This document shows, piece after piece, positions 8,546 through 16,290 of a stretch of 64,000 bases of DNA. The notes under the pieces were generated by a model. The model was given only the letters and a program-made list of their open reading frames with translations, had not been told where the DNA came from and ran no database searches. The DNA comes from Nesterenkonia ebinurensis (GTDB lineage Bacteria > Actinomycetota > Actinomycetes > Actinomycetales > Micrococcaceae), in contig NZ_VWNF01000032.1 in assembly GCF_008711175.1 (NCBI RefSeq), positions 186,001 to 250,000 of the forward strand. Reading direction: 5' to 3'. The translations under genes and the position numbers were made by a program. Numbering within the stretch: position 1 is the stretch's first letter; each line of letters opens with the position of its first letter.

Positions 8546-10082
8546 CGATGGTTCCTTCGTCATTAGCAGGGCCCGAGAGATGGGCGAGCAGGTCGTTGCG
8601 GGTGAGCACCCCGACGATATCGCCGCGGTCGGCCACCAGCAGAGTGGGGTTGGCCCGCAGTTTTGCCAGGATCTGGGGCACAGTTTCGGTGATGCCCACC
8701 AGAGGCAGGTCGTCGCGCAGGTGCTCGGCCACCGGGTCGTTGGGGTCGGCCTGGCCCTCGATCACGTCCTCGGAGAGGTGCTCCACGTCCACAATCCCGT
8801 AGACTTCGCCGATCCTGGCGATGCCGCCTGGCCGGTCGATCACCGGCACAATATCCACCCCGTAGCGGTTCATCACGCTGACCGCCTCACGCAGGGTGGT
8901 GTCCCGGCTGATCGAGATGACCTCCGGCAGGGCGTCGGAGAACAGGTCGCGTTTTGCGGCCAGCAGGTGGGCCGCCGTCGTCGTATTCGGGTCTGTGCTG
9001 CCGGTGCCGGGGGCCAGCGGTGTGCTCTCGGCGCCGATCACCCCGGAGGCCACGGCCTGGCTGATCTCCTCAGCGGTCTTCACACTGAGCTCAGTGCCGG
9101 TGGAGGTGGAGACCACCTCGCCGAAGCCGTGGTCGATCATCCACTGGTCGTTGAAGATCTTGGCCAGGTAGCCGCGGCCGGAGTCGGGCAGCACGGCAAC
9201 CACCACATCCTCGGGACCCAGATCTTTGGCGACTTTCAGCGCGGCGAAGACGGCCAGCCCGGAGGAGCCGCCCACCAGCAGTCCCTCCTCGGTGGCCAGC
9301 CGGCGGCACATGGCGAAGGACTCCGCATCGGTGACCGCATGCTTCTCGTCCGGGATGGAGGGGTCATAGTTGGGGACCCAGACGTCCTCGCCCACGCCCT
9401 CCACAAAATAGGGCCTGCCCTCGCCGCCGGAGTAGACCGAGCCGTCCGGGTCGGCGACCACTACGCGGACCGGGCCCGAGTCGCGGTTGGCGGAGATCTC
9501 TTTCAGGTAGCGCCCGGTGCCGGTGACCGTGCCGCCGGTGCCGGCGCCGACCACCAGGTGAGTGATCTTCCCGTCCGTGTCGGACCAGATCTCCGGGCCG
9601 GTGGTCTCGTAGTGGGAGTTGGGTGCAGCCGGGTTGGAGAACTGGTCAGGCTTATAGCCGCCCTCGATCACTGAAGCCAGCTGATCAGAGATCCCGTAGT
9701 AGCTCAGCGGGGAGTCGGCAGCTGCCCCTGCAGGGCCGACGACGACGTCGGCCCCGTAGGCGCGCAGGACATCCCGTTTCTCCTGGGCCACCTTGGGCAC
9801 GGTGACGAATACCGACCGGTAGCCCTTCTGCTGGGCTACCAGGGCAAGGCCGACCCCGGTGTTGCCGGAGGTAGGTTCGACCACCACGCCGCCGGGCTTC
9901 AGAGTACCGGCGGCCTCGGCGTCCTCGATCATCTTGCGGGCGATGCGGTCCTTGATGGAGCCGCCGGGGTTGAGGTACTCGAGCTTGACGAGCACTGTGG
10001 CCTGGATTCCCTCGGTCACATGGTTCAGGCGCACCAAAGGGGTGCCGCCGATCAGCTCGACGACAGACTGGGCATATTTCAT
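8538..10082 (-). CDS. cbs: Cystathionine beta-synthase with C-terminal CBS pair
   Basis: A 514-residue protein: a PLP fold-type II catalytic domain (about 1-320) with the Schiff-base lysine K44 in NPGGSIKDR and the phosphate loop TSGNTG near residue 71. GAGTGGTVTG and GGSSGLA lie further on. A low-complexity linker (about 335-380) leads to two CBS domains (about 385-505). It condenses serine and homocysteine to cystathionine. It is somewhat longer than typical actinobacterial homologues because of the linker. A GGGGG tract just before the ATG may serve as ribosome site. It is the promoter-proximal gene of the metB run, divergent from the AlkA-like gene. Confidence 0.92.
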   Translation of the reverse strand: MKYAQSVVELIGGTPLVRLNHVTEGIQATVLVKLEYLNPGGSIKDRIARKMIEDAEAAGTLKPGGVVVEPTSGNTGVGLALVAQQKGYRSVFVTVPKVAQEKRDVLRAYGADVVVGPAGAAADSPLSYYGISDQLASVIEGGYKPDQFSNPAAPNSHYETTGPEIWSDTDGKITHLVVGAGTGGTVTGTGRYLKEISANRDSGPVRVVVADPDGSVYSGGEGRPYFVEGVGEDVWVPNYDPSIPDEKHAVTDAESFAMCRRLATEEGLLVGGSSGLAVFAALKVAKDLGPEDVVVAVLPDSGRGYLAKIFNDQWMIDHGFGEVVSTSTGTELSVKTAEEISQAVASGVIGAESTPLAPGTGSTDPNTTTAAHLLAAKRDLFSDALPEVISISRDTTLREAVSVMNRYGVDIVPVIDRPGGIARIGEVYGIVDVEHLSEDVIEGQADPNDPVAEHLRDDLPLVGITETVPQILAKLRANPTLLVADRGDIVGVLTRNDLLAHLSGPANDEGTIDE

Positions 10083-10418
10083 GGCCCCCAGGCTACAGGC
10101 GCCCGGTCCCAGACCCCAGCCCTCCCGACTTCTGGCGCAATATACAGTACGGGCCTACAGTTACGGTCCCCCTCACCCTCCGTATTCGGTTCCGGCGGCT
10201 GAATTCCTTCACCCCGCTCTCTGCGCAAGCGCAGCACTGCTCAATCGCCTGCCCGCATAGCGGGCAACCCTCAGTCGCCCCGGGCATTGCGCCGCAAGCG
10301 CCGGATCTCACTCGGCTCAGTCGGGTCTCAGAACACTTTGAGCAAGCTCCGGTCTTCTCTCGACTCAGTCGCCTTGCCGGCGAATACTGCACAGGCTCCG
10401 CGAGTACAGTGGGCAGAT
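10083..10418. repeat. Intergenic block packed with family-A palindromic repeats
   Basis: This 336 bp gap between divergent cbs and the AlkA-like gene holds at least three related elements in about 10216-10381. Read on the minus strand, 10373-10340 has GACTGAGTCGAGAGAAGACC, and 10325-10268 has GACTGAGCCGAGTGAGAT followed by a CGGCGCTTGCGGCG hairpin and CCGGGGCGACTGAGG. Next to these is the hairpin GCCCGC-ATA-GCGGGC (about 10251-10265). The same signature recurs inside mutY, the M13 peptidase gene and folP. The cbs promoter probably lies in 10130-10160, where a TATATT hexamer is visible on the minus strand. Confidence 0.75.
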
Positions 10419-11546
10419 GTGACGTATCTGGGCGAGCGGGTGGTGGACCTCGGGTCGCCCTATGATCTGGCCGGCACGCTGGGGGTGCTGCAGCGCGGGC
10501 ACGGCGATCCGGCAATCCGCTTGGCTGAGCAGCGCGCCTGGATGTGCCAGAGGATGTACGACGCCGTCGGGACTGAGTTGGGTGCTGTCACCTACCGGTT
10601 TGACCAGGTCAGCGCCTCGGAGGTTCGGGTACAGATAGCAGCCGATTCGGCCGAGGCTCTTGAGTCTGCACTGGACCGCTCCCCGACCATACTTGGCTCT
10701 GAGGACGACTGGACGGAGCTGGAGCTTCTGCTGGACGCCTTGGGCGACCGGATCTCCACCACTCTGGCGCAGGTGCGACGCCGCCACCCTGGGGTGCGTC
10801 TGCCCGCCACCGGGGCACTGTTCGACCAGCTGGTCACCGTGACCCTGGAGCAGAAGGTCACTCATGAGCAGGCGCGGTACAGCTGGCGGAACCTGCTGCG
10901 GAAGTACGGTGACCGGCCTCCGGGATGGGTCAGCTGCGAGCAAAGCGACGCAGCAACTTCAGGCGCGAAGGCCGCGGCAATGCGGCCGAGAGCCGTGCCT
11001 GACGGCGGCCGCGACGTCGGGGACTCGTACAAACAGTCTGCCGTTTGTGCAGACCACGTGGGGGTGTGCGCGCCGGTGGGACCGGCGCTGAGACTGCCGC
11101 TGAGCCCAACCCAGCTCAAAGCTGTGCCGAGCTGGGAGTGGCACCGGCTCTGGGTGCAGCCGTCGCTGTCGAAGACTGTGTTGCGGCTGGCCGAGCGGGC
11201 GCACAGCATCCACCGTCTGGGCGCCGCGACCACGGTGGACGCTTTTGAGGTGGGCGAACTGGCCGAACAGCTGATCGCGATCCCCGGCATCGGGCAGTGG
11301 ACTGTGGCCGAGGCACTGCAGCGTTCGCACGGGGCAGCGGATCTTCCAGCCGTGGGCGACTACCACCTGGCGCACTTTGTGGGCGAGGCGCTGACGGGTC
11401 AGCGCACCGATGACGCCGGGATGCTTCGTCTGCTGGAACCCTTCGCCCCGCACCGGCAGCGGATCATCCGTCTGTTGCTGCTCTCCGGGTTCCGGATGAG
11501 CCGGCTCGGCCCACGGCTTACACCGGAGGATCACCGCGAACGGTGA
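10419..11546 (+). CDS. AlkA-like DNA-3-methyladenine glycosylase
   Basis: A 375-residue base-excision glycosylase of the helix-hairpin-helix GPD type. The hairpin LIAIPGIGQWTVAEA is followed by the catalytic aspartate in AVGDYHL. I start it at GTG 10419: TACAGT lies 8 nt upstream as a possible -10, implying a leaderless message. The open frame extends to a TTG at 10287, but that extension consists of repeat sequence. A segment of about 35-45 residues at 10940-11075, just after KYGDRPPGW, looks inserted and contains a family-B repeat. The core fold around it appears intact, so the protein may still work. Confidence 0.85.
   Translation: MTYLGERVVDLGSPYDLAGTLGVLQRGHGDPAIRLAEQRAWMCQRMYDAVGTELGAVTYRFDQVSASEVRVQIAADSAEALESALDRSPTILGSEDDWTELELLLDALGDRISTTLAQVRRRHPGVRLPATGALFDQLVTVTLEQKVTHEQARYSWRNLLRKYGDRPPGWVSCEQSDAATSGAKAAAMRPRAVPDGGRDVGDSYKQSAVCADHVGVCAPVGPALRLPLSPTQLKAVPSWEWHRLWVQPSLSKTVLRLAERAHSIHRLGAATTVDAFEVGELAEQLIAIPGIGQWTVAEALQRSHGAADLPAVGDYHLAHFVGEALTGQRTDDAGMLRLLEPFAPHRQRIIRLLLLSGFRMSRLGPRLTPEDHRER
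10956..11022. repeat. Family-B palindromic repeat inside the AlkA-like gene
   Basis: It begins with ACTTCAGGCGCGAAGGCC, then the arms GGCCGC and GCGGCC, then GCCGAGAGCC. Near-identical openings occur at 13896 (intergenic) and, on the minus strand, in the start of the polyprenyl synthase gene. It is in frame and introduces a Ser/Ala/Arg/Asp-rich stretch. Confidence 0.6.
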
Positions 11547-11669
11547 TCAGCTAAGCCCCCGGCTGCCCGATTGGGCTGAATGCAGCCCGCAGCATGCGAG
11601 ACGTCCGAAACGATTGAGGGCATCTCCGCCTAGCGGAGGCACCACCGGCACCCGGGAAAAGGGGGCGGC

Positions 11670-12041
11670 TCAGGACTCAGCGCTCTGCTGCTCGTCGATC
11701 TGCTTGTGGACCTCGTCCATGTCCAGGTCCTTCACTGCGGTGACCACCTGGGTGAGCTGCTCGGCGTTGAGTGCGCCGGGCTGGGAGAACACCAGGACCT
11801 TCTCGCGGAAGACCATCAGAGTGGGGATGGAGCTGATCTTGGCCGCGGCGGCCAGCTCGCGCTCTGCCTCGGTGTCCACCTTGGCGAAGGTGACCTCGGG
11901 GTGTTCCTCGGAGACCTGCTCATACACCGGGGCGAATTGTTTGCAGGGACCGCACCAGTCGGCCCAGAAGTCGATGAAGAGAATATCGGAGTCCTCCAGC
12001 GTCTGCTGGAAGGCATCAGTGGTCAGTTCTGTAGTAGCCAT
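11670..12041 (-). CDS. trxA: Thioredoxin
   Basis: A 123-residue thioredoxin with the redox motif WCGPCK (active cysteines about 30 and 33) and the cis-proline SIPTLMVF. It runs slightly past the usual fold with a charged tail (DEVHKQIDEQQ). It reduces protein disulfides in the cytoplasm. I place the start at ATG 12041; a GTG 9 nt earlier is possible, and neither has a clear ribosome site. It converges with the AlkA-like gene and has no obvious operon partner. Confidence 0.93.
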   Translation of the reverse strand: MATTELTTDAFQQTLEDSDILFIDFWADWCGPCKQFAPVYEQVSEEHPEVTFAKVDTEAERELAAAAKISSIPTLMVFREKVLVFSQPGALNAEQLTQVVTAVKDLDMDEVHKQIDEQQSAES

Positions 12042-12133
12042 GGGCGCCACGATACGGGAGCGCTAGGCCGTTGTGGAGCCTTGGCGGGCATTAAGCGAGA
12101 GGCGAATCCGGGGAATAGTCCGCCCTCGATCCA

Positions 12134-12203
12134 CAACTACACTGAGTTTTCACACCTGCATCAGCTTATAACCCGGTGTACTCATGAAAAGTCGGTGTAG
12201 TTG
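12134..12203. repeat. Long inverted repeat, AGTTG-type hairpin 1
   Basis: Arms CAACTACACTGAGTTTTCA (12134-12152) and TGAAAAGTCGGTGTAGTTG (12185-12203) pair over 19 positions with one mismatch and one wobble around a 32 nt spacer. It lies between trx and tRNA-Tyr. It resembles the hairpins at 16117 and 46558 in arm length, TTTCA near the loop, and an AGTTG/CAACT core. Confidence 0.6.
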
Positions 12204-12293
12204 ACCAGGAACGCCTGTGGCCCTGGTGCAATAGCTGAGCCCGACCAGGACTGCCAGCCGAAGAAAAACTGAACGATGTCCGCTTACCCGAAA

Positions 12294-12333
12294 GAAGTGT
12301 CAGGACAATCGCGGAACGATGTCCTGACACTTC
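12294..12333 (-). terminator. Perfect 14-bp hairpin downstream of tRNA-Tyr
   Basis: GAAGTGTCAGGACA (12294-12307) and its exact complement (12320-12333) flank a 12 nt spacer, 8 nt beyond the tRNA 3' end. On the minus strand a short TTTC follows, so termination of the tRNA transcript is plausible though the T-tract is weak. The 11-mer GAACGATGTCC also occurs twice here (near 12271 and 12314). Confidence 0.55.
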
Positions 12334-12340
12334 ACAGCAG

Positions 12341-12422
12341 TGGCGGGTGAGGGATTCGAACCCACGTAGGCAGTGCCAGCTGATTTACAGTCAGCCCCCT
12401 TTGGCCGCTCGGGTAACCCGCC
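12341..12422 (-). tRNA. tRNA-Tyr (GTA)
   Basis: An 82 nt class II tRNA with seven-base-pair acceptor stem GGCGGGT/ACCCGCC and discriminator A; CCA is not encoded. The anticodon loop CTGTAAA gives anticodon GTA. The T arm is GTGGGTTCGAATCCC, and a long variable arm is as expected for bacterial tRNA-Tyr. A promoter-like TTGTCC, 17 nt spacer, TGCTAA lies just upstream and a hairpin just downstream, so it is probably a single-gene unit. Confidence 0.96.
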
Positions 12423-12428
12423 TGGTTC

Positions 12429-12457
12429 TTAGCATCCGCGCAGAACGCACCGGACAA
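12429..12457 (-). promoter_or_regulatory. Likely tRNA-Tyr promoter
   Basis: On the minus strand TTGTCC (12457-12452) and TGCTAA (12434-12429) are separated by 17 nt, with the -10 hexamer ending 6 nt before the mature tRNA 5' end. Spacing is canonical; the hexamers are imperfect. Confidence 0.45.
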
Positions 12458-12544
12458 CTTTACCGCAAGCTCGCGGCAAAACTCGAATCCGCCCAGAGCG
12501 TAGGATGGAGCGCAGATTCACTACCCGACCCGGAGGCTGCCGCG

Positions 12545-13855
12545 ATGTCTGAGCTCGACGCCGAGGAGCTGGCTGCCCGGCTCAGCAATCGGACCCCGGC
12601 AGGCATCGCCACCCAGATCGGTGAGCTGATCGAGCAGAAGGTGCTGCCGGTGGATTCCCGGCTGCCCACAGTCCGCGATCTGGCCCAAGAGCTCGGCGTC
12701 AGCGTGGGCACCATCGCCCAGGCCTGGAGCCATCTGCGCGAGCAGGACCTGGTGGAGACACGACGCCGCGGCGGCACCCGGGTGCTGCCCAAGGCCCGGC
12801 GTCGGGCGGAGGACTTCTCCGGCCCCGGAGCGCCGCTGAAGAAGCTGGGCTTTCTGACCATCGGCCTGTTCGACCCCGCTGACCCCGGTCCGGGACACGA
12901 GTCCACGCTGAAGATCATCGAGCTGGGTGAGCAGCTGGGCTTCGACTCCGCCTGGCTGCGCCACCGGCATCTGCAGTTCGGCATCTCCTCGCCGGTGGCG
13001 GTGATGGCAGCCGCCTCCCAGCGCACCAGCCGGATTGAGCTGGGCACCGCGGTGACCCCGTTGGGCTGGGAGAACCCGCTGCGGCTGGCCGAGGATCTGG
13101 CCACGGTGGATGTGCTCTCCGGCGGGCGGATCAACCCGGGTGTGAGCGTCGGCGAGCCCATGCACTATGACACTGTGCGGGATGCTCTGTACCCAGACGC
13201 GGCTGAGGTGGAGGATTTCAGCAAGGTCCGGGTACAACGGCTGGCGGACTTCATCGCCGGTGAGCCGGTCCGGGAGTTCTCCGGCAAACAGGGTGTGGTG
13301 GAGGAGTTCTCCCGCCGCGTGGAGCCGCACTCCCCCGGACTGCGGGAACGGCTCTGGTACGGGGCAGGCAGTATCTCCTCTGCCCAGTGGGCAGGCCGAG
13401 CAGGGCTGAACCTGCTGTCCTCCTCGGTGCTCTTCCCAGCCGGCGACACCGAAGACTCACCTGATTTCGCTTCGGTTCAGGCCGCTCAGATCCAGGCCTT
13501 CCGTACCGCCCACCCGGCCGGTGAGAGCGCCCGAGCCTCGCAGGGCCTGGTGGTCATCCCCACTGATACCGCCTCCCGGGAGCAGGAGGCCAAATACCGC
13601 GCCTACGCCCAGGAGCGGCTGCCACGCACCCGCCAGCCGCAGCAGCTGGGGCCAAAGCGTGCGATGTTCGCCCCAGATCTGGTGGGCAGCTCCGATGAGA
13701 TCGCCGATGCCCTGCTGGCCCACGCCGGCTATCTGGAGGTGGACGAGGTGGCTTTCGCTCTGCCGTTCAGCTTTGACTACGAGGACTATGTGCAGATCCT
13801 CACCGACATCGCCACCCGCCTAGCTCCCGCATTGGGTTGGCGGCCAAAAAGCTGA
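12545..13855 (+). CDS. GntR-type winged helix fused to luciferase-like flavin monooxygenase
   Basis: A 436-residue two-domain protein. Residues about 12-78 form a GntR winged helix (IATQIGELIEQKVL, SRLPTVRDLAQELGVSVGT, ETRRRGGTRV). Residues about 95-430 match the luciferase-like FMN/F420-dependent oxidoreductase barrel (EQLGFDSAWLRHRH, RIELGTAVTP, ATVDVLSGGRINPGVSVG). A GGAGG lies 8 nt before the ATG. This combination parallels MocR proteins (GntR plus aminotransferase), so the flavin domain may act as a sensor of a flavin or substrate, or the protein may be a self-regulating enzyme. No target gene is adjacent. Both family assignments are clear; the function is unknown. Confidence 0.85.
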   Translation: MSELDAEELAARLSNRTPAGIATQIGELIEQKVLPVDSRLPTVRDLAQELGVSVGTIAQAWSHLREQDLVETRRRGGTRVLPKARRRAEDFSGPGAPLKKLGFLTIGLFDPADPGPGHESTLKIIELGEQLGFDSAWLRHRHLQFGISSPVAVMAAASQRTSRIELGTAVTPLGWENPLRLAEDLATVDVLSGGRINPGVSVGEPMHYDTVRDALYPDAAEVEDFSKVRVQRLADFIAGEPVREFSGKQGVVEEFSRRVEPHSPGLRERLWYGAGSISSAQWAGRAGLNLLSSSVLFPAGDTEDSPDFASVQAAQIQAFRTAHPAGESARASQGLVVIPTDTASREQEAKYRAYAQERLPRTRQPQQLGPKRAMFAPDLVGSSDEIADALLAHAGYLEVDEVAFALPFSFDYEDYVQILTDIATRLAPALGWRPKS

Positions 13856-13895
13856 GCAGCATCGGGTGAGACACAAACATCAGCAATGTGCTGCC

Positions 13896-13982
13896 GACTT
13901 CAGGCGTGAAAGCCGGCGTCTCCCTGACGAGGCCCACACGGGTCCCCGACGTCAGGGGCCCTTGCAGCCGGCCGAGAGAGGC
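13896..13982. repeat. Family-B palindromic repeat, intergenic
   Basis: It opens with ACTTCAGGCGTGAAAGCCGG and closes with GCCGGCCGAGAGAGG. Between these, CCCTGACG and CGTCAGGG form a hairpin. It lies between the convergent GntR-LLM and yajQ genes and may also act as a bidirectional stop. Confidence 0.55.
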
Positions 13983-14014
13983 CACCTCACGGCGCGGGCG
14001 GCCACGGGACAGAC

Positions 14015-14503
14015 TCAGCGCATGTTGACGAACTGCAGATCGGCGTCCTCAAAGTCCTTGAGCATGGCGATCACGGCCTGCAGGTCATCCCGGGACTTGG
14101 AGCTGACCCGCAGCTCATCGCCCTGGATCTGAGCTTTGACCGACTTTGGCCCCTCATCACGGATCTGCTTGGAGATCTTCTTGGCCGTGGCCTGATCGAT
14201 CCCCTCCTTGATTCGCCCCTCGATCCGGTAAGTCTTGCCGAACTGCTTAGGTTCGGAGGCCTCATAGGACTTCAGCGAGATCCCACGCTTGATCAGCTTG
14301 GACTCCAGCACATCATTGGCGGCCTTGGCTCGCTCCTCGGCGTTGGCGGAGATGAGGATGATTTCCCCGTTCTGCTCCACCGAGGCCTCGGTGCCGCGGA
14401 AGTCGTAGCGCTGGGCAATCTCCTTGGCAGCCTGGTTCAGCGCATTGGAGACCTCCTGCGGGTCCACCTTGGAGACAATGTCGAACGTCGATTCCTTGGC
14501 CAT
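14015..14503 (-). CDS. YajQ-family nucleotide-binding protein
   Basis: A 162-residue YajQ family member of normal length. It starts with [20 protein letters not shown] and includes [13 protein letters not shown] and the C-terminal [13 protein letters not shown] typical of the family. Some homologues bind cyclic di-GMP and act with transcription factors; others bind nucleic acids. It is monocistronic on the minus strand and converges with the GntR-LLM gene. Confidence 0.93.
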   Translation of the reverse strand: MAKESTFDIVSKVDPQEVSNALNQAAKEIAQRYDFRGTEASVEQNGEIILISANAEERAKAANDVLESKLIKRGISLKSYEASEPKQFGKTYRIEGRIKEGIDQATAKKISKQIRDEGPKSVKAQIQGDELRVSSKSRDDLQAVIAMLKDFEDADLQFVNMR

Positions 14504-14562
14504 GACAGGCTCCTTCAGTAGTCGGTCAGGTCTATCACCAGCTTACGTCCGATTGAGGCCAG

Positions 14563-14632
14563 TGGCGTCGTAGGCCGGTGTGGAGTCCTCCGAGGCGACT
14601 GATGAGCGCGAGCGAAGGGACGACGTCGCCCC
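14563..14632. repeat. Partial family-A palindromic repeat
   Basis: GGAGTCCTCCGAGGCGACTG followed by AGCGCGAGCGAAGGGACGACG matches the right half of the copy inside the M13 peptidase gene (53277-53363, minus strand) and the copy at the end of folP. It lies between yajQ and the MetE-like leader. Confidence 0.6.
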
Positions 14633-14676
14633 CACCCTTAACATTCTGAACATAAGTCTCACTGCACTCCGGATTG

Positions 14677-14838
14677 TGTAAGATCATTTCAGCAGCGCGC
14701 ATGCGAAGCCTCGCGCCAGGCCCCCGGGAGCATCCGGCTCGGCCGGCACCGCTGCGAACCGAGAACACGCACCGTGTGCTGTGCCGAGTGGTTCGCAGCC
14801 TCCTGAGAAGACGAGGCAGCTGAAGCCGTCGGCACAGC
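14677..14838 (+). ncRNA. Structured, pseudoknot-capable leader of the MetE-like gene
   Basis: After a possible -10 TAAGAT (14677-14682) the leader can form: P1, GCTGCGAACC (14751-14760) with GGTTCGCAGC (14790-14799), ten perfect pairs; an inner hairpin ACACG-CAC-CGTGT (14765-14777); and a ten-pair long-range helix between GCTGTGCCGA (14778-14787, inside the P1 loop) and TCGGCACAGC (14829-14838). The last is an H-type pseudoknot ending 10 nt before the AGAAAGGA ribosome site. A small GCCTC/GAGGC hairpin fits between. I could not match it to a riboswitch class I know. A methionine-pathway sensor is inferred from the gene it precedes. Confidence 0.5.
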
Positions 14839-14865
14839 GATACCTGAAAGAAAGGACGCAGCCGC

Positions 14866-16101
14866 ATGCCTGCAGTCTCCCAAGATCCCGCCCAGCAGAT
14901 CCTCACCTCCCATGCCGGCTCCCTGCCTCGCACCCCCGAGCTCATCGAAGCCAATGCGGCCCGGGAGTTCGAGGAGGACGGGTTCACCCTCAAGCGCACC
15001 GAGGAGTTCGAGCGCCTGCTCGCAGACGCCGTCAAGGATCTGGTTGCCCGTCAGAAGGCACAGGGCATCACCGTTCCCGGTGACGGCGAGTTCGGTAAGG
15101 CGATGAGCTCACCGGTGGACTACGGCGCCTGGTGGTCCTATATCTTCCAGCGTGTGGAGGGTCTGGAGCTCACCGGTGAGGACATGTTCAACTGGCCGCA
15201 CTACGAGTCCAGGCCCGGCGACGTCAAGCTCACCAATATGCTCAACCGGCGCGACTGGGTGAAGTTCAGCGAGGCCTACTCCGATCCCAGCTCCGGGATA
15301 TCCACCGGTAAGACCGCCACTGACTTCCCTGCGATCACCGGTCCGCTGAAGTACAAGGGCCGGGAGCAGATCCAGCAGGATGTGCAGAACTTCCGGGCAG
15401 CGCTCGATGCGGCCGGGTATGAGACCGGGTTCATCACCTCCCTGGCGCCGGGCTGCGCCGGGCGGATCGCGGACAGCTATTACTCCAGCGAGGAAGAGCG
15501 GATCTACGCCTGGGCCGATGCGCTGCGCGAGGAGTACAAAGCGATCATCGACGCCGGTCTCATCGTGCAGCTCGATGATCCCTCGATCGCGGAGAACTGG
15601 GACCAGATCAGCCCGGAGCCTTCGGTGGAGGACTACCGGAAGTTCACCCAGCTGCGTATCGAAGCGGCCAACTACGCGCTGCGCGATCTGCCGGAGGAGC
15701 AGATCCGCTTCCACCTGTGCTGGGGCTCCTGGCATGGCCCGCACACCACCGACATCGAGTTCAAGCACATTGTGGACCTGATGCTGCAGGTCAATGCCAA
15801 GTACTACTCCTTCGAGGCGGCCAATGTGCGCCACGAGCACGAGTACACCGTGTGGGAGGATGTGAAGCTGCCCGAAGGCAAGGTGATTGTGCCCGGCATT
15901 GTCTCCCACGCCACCAACGTGGTGGAGCACCCTGAGTTGGTCGCCCAGCGGATCACCCGGTTCGCTGAGCGTGTGGGTAAGGAGAACGTCATCGCGGCCA
16001 CTGACTGCGGCTTGGGCGGGCGCATCCACCGCCAGATCGCCGATGCCAAGCTCGTGGCTCTGGGCGAGGGCGCCGAACTCGCCACCGCCCGGCTCTGGTG
16101 A
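14866..16101 (+). CDS. Cobalamin-independent methionine synthase-like (core MetE)
   Basis: A 411-residue protein resembling the C-terminal catalytic half of MetE and lacking the N-terminal duplicated domain of the 750-residue enzyme. Expected zinc ligands are visible: HLCWGSWHGPH (H-x-C pattern, about residue 284) and a later cysteine in ATDCGLGGR. SHAGSLPRT near the N-terminus fits the substrate-binding region. AAAGGA lies 8 nt before the ATG. The reaction is probably methyl transfer to homocysteine, but relatives such as coenzyme M-linked transferases share the fold. Expression is likely controlled through the leader RNA upstream. Confidence 0.82.
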   Translation: MPAVSQDPAQQILTSHAGSLPRTPELIEANAAREFEEDGFTLKRTEEFERLLADAVKDLVARQKAQGITVPGDGEFGKAMSSPVDYGAWWSYIFQRVEGLELTGEDMFNWPHYESRPGDVKLTNMLNRRDWVKFSEAYSDPSSGISTGKTATDFPAITGPLKYKGREQIQQDVQNFRAALDAAGYETGFITSLAPGCAGRIADSYYSSEEERIYAWADALREEYKAIIDAGLIVQLDDPSIAENWDQISPEPSVEDYRKFTQLRIEAANYALRDLPEEQIRFHLCWGSWHGPHTTDIEFKHIVDLMLQVNAKYYSFEAANVRHEHEYTVWEDVKLPEGKVIVPGIVSHATNVVEHPELVAQRITRFAERVGKENVIAATDCGLGGRIHRQIADAKLVALGEGAELATARLW

Positions 16102-16116
16102 GGAACTGCAGCAGAA

Positions 16117-16177
16117 TACCCGGCAGTTGTTTCATATTTCGCCGTTTTCAGGCGTTCTTTGAAACAACTGCCGGGTA
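16117..16177. terminator. 18-bp perfect inverted repeat, AGTTG-type hairpin 2
   Basis: TACCCGGCAGTTGTTTCA (16117-16134) pairs perfectly with 16160-16177 across 25 nt that contain an inner CGCC-GTTTTCA-GGCG. Placed just after the MetE-like stop and before the end of the convergent Na/Pi gene, it could terminate both. It is related in design to the hairpins at 12134 and 46558. Confidence 0.65.
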
Positions 16178-16290
16178 AACGCGTAGGTGCCAGTCAGAGA
16201 ACTCCAGGGCGTCCTCATTCCCAGTCCAGTGGGTCGGTCTGGAGATTGTAGTCGGACTCGACGAGGCCCGCCGCGGGGATTAGAGGGGGA

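Noticed and set aside
14640-14865. Cobalamin, SAM-I or SAM-IV riboswitch before the MetE-like gene
   Set aside because: I could not find the conserved core sequences of these classes; only an unclassified structure is claimed.
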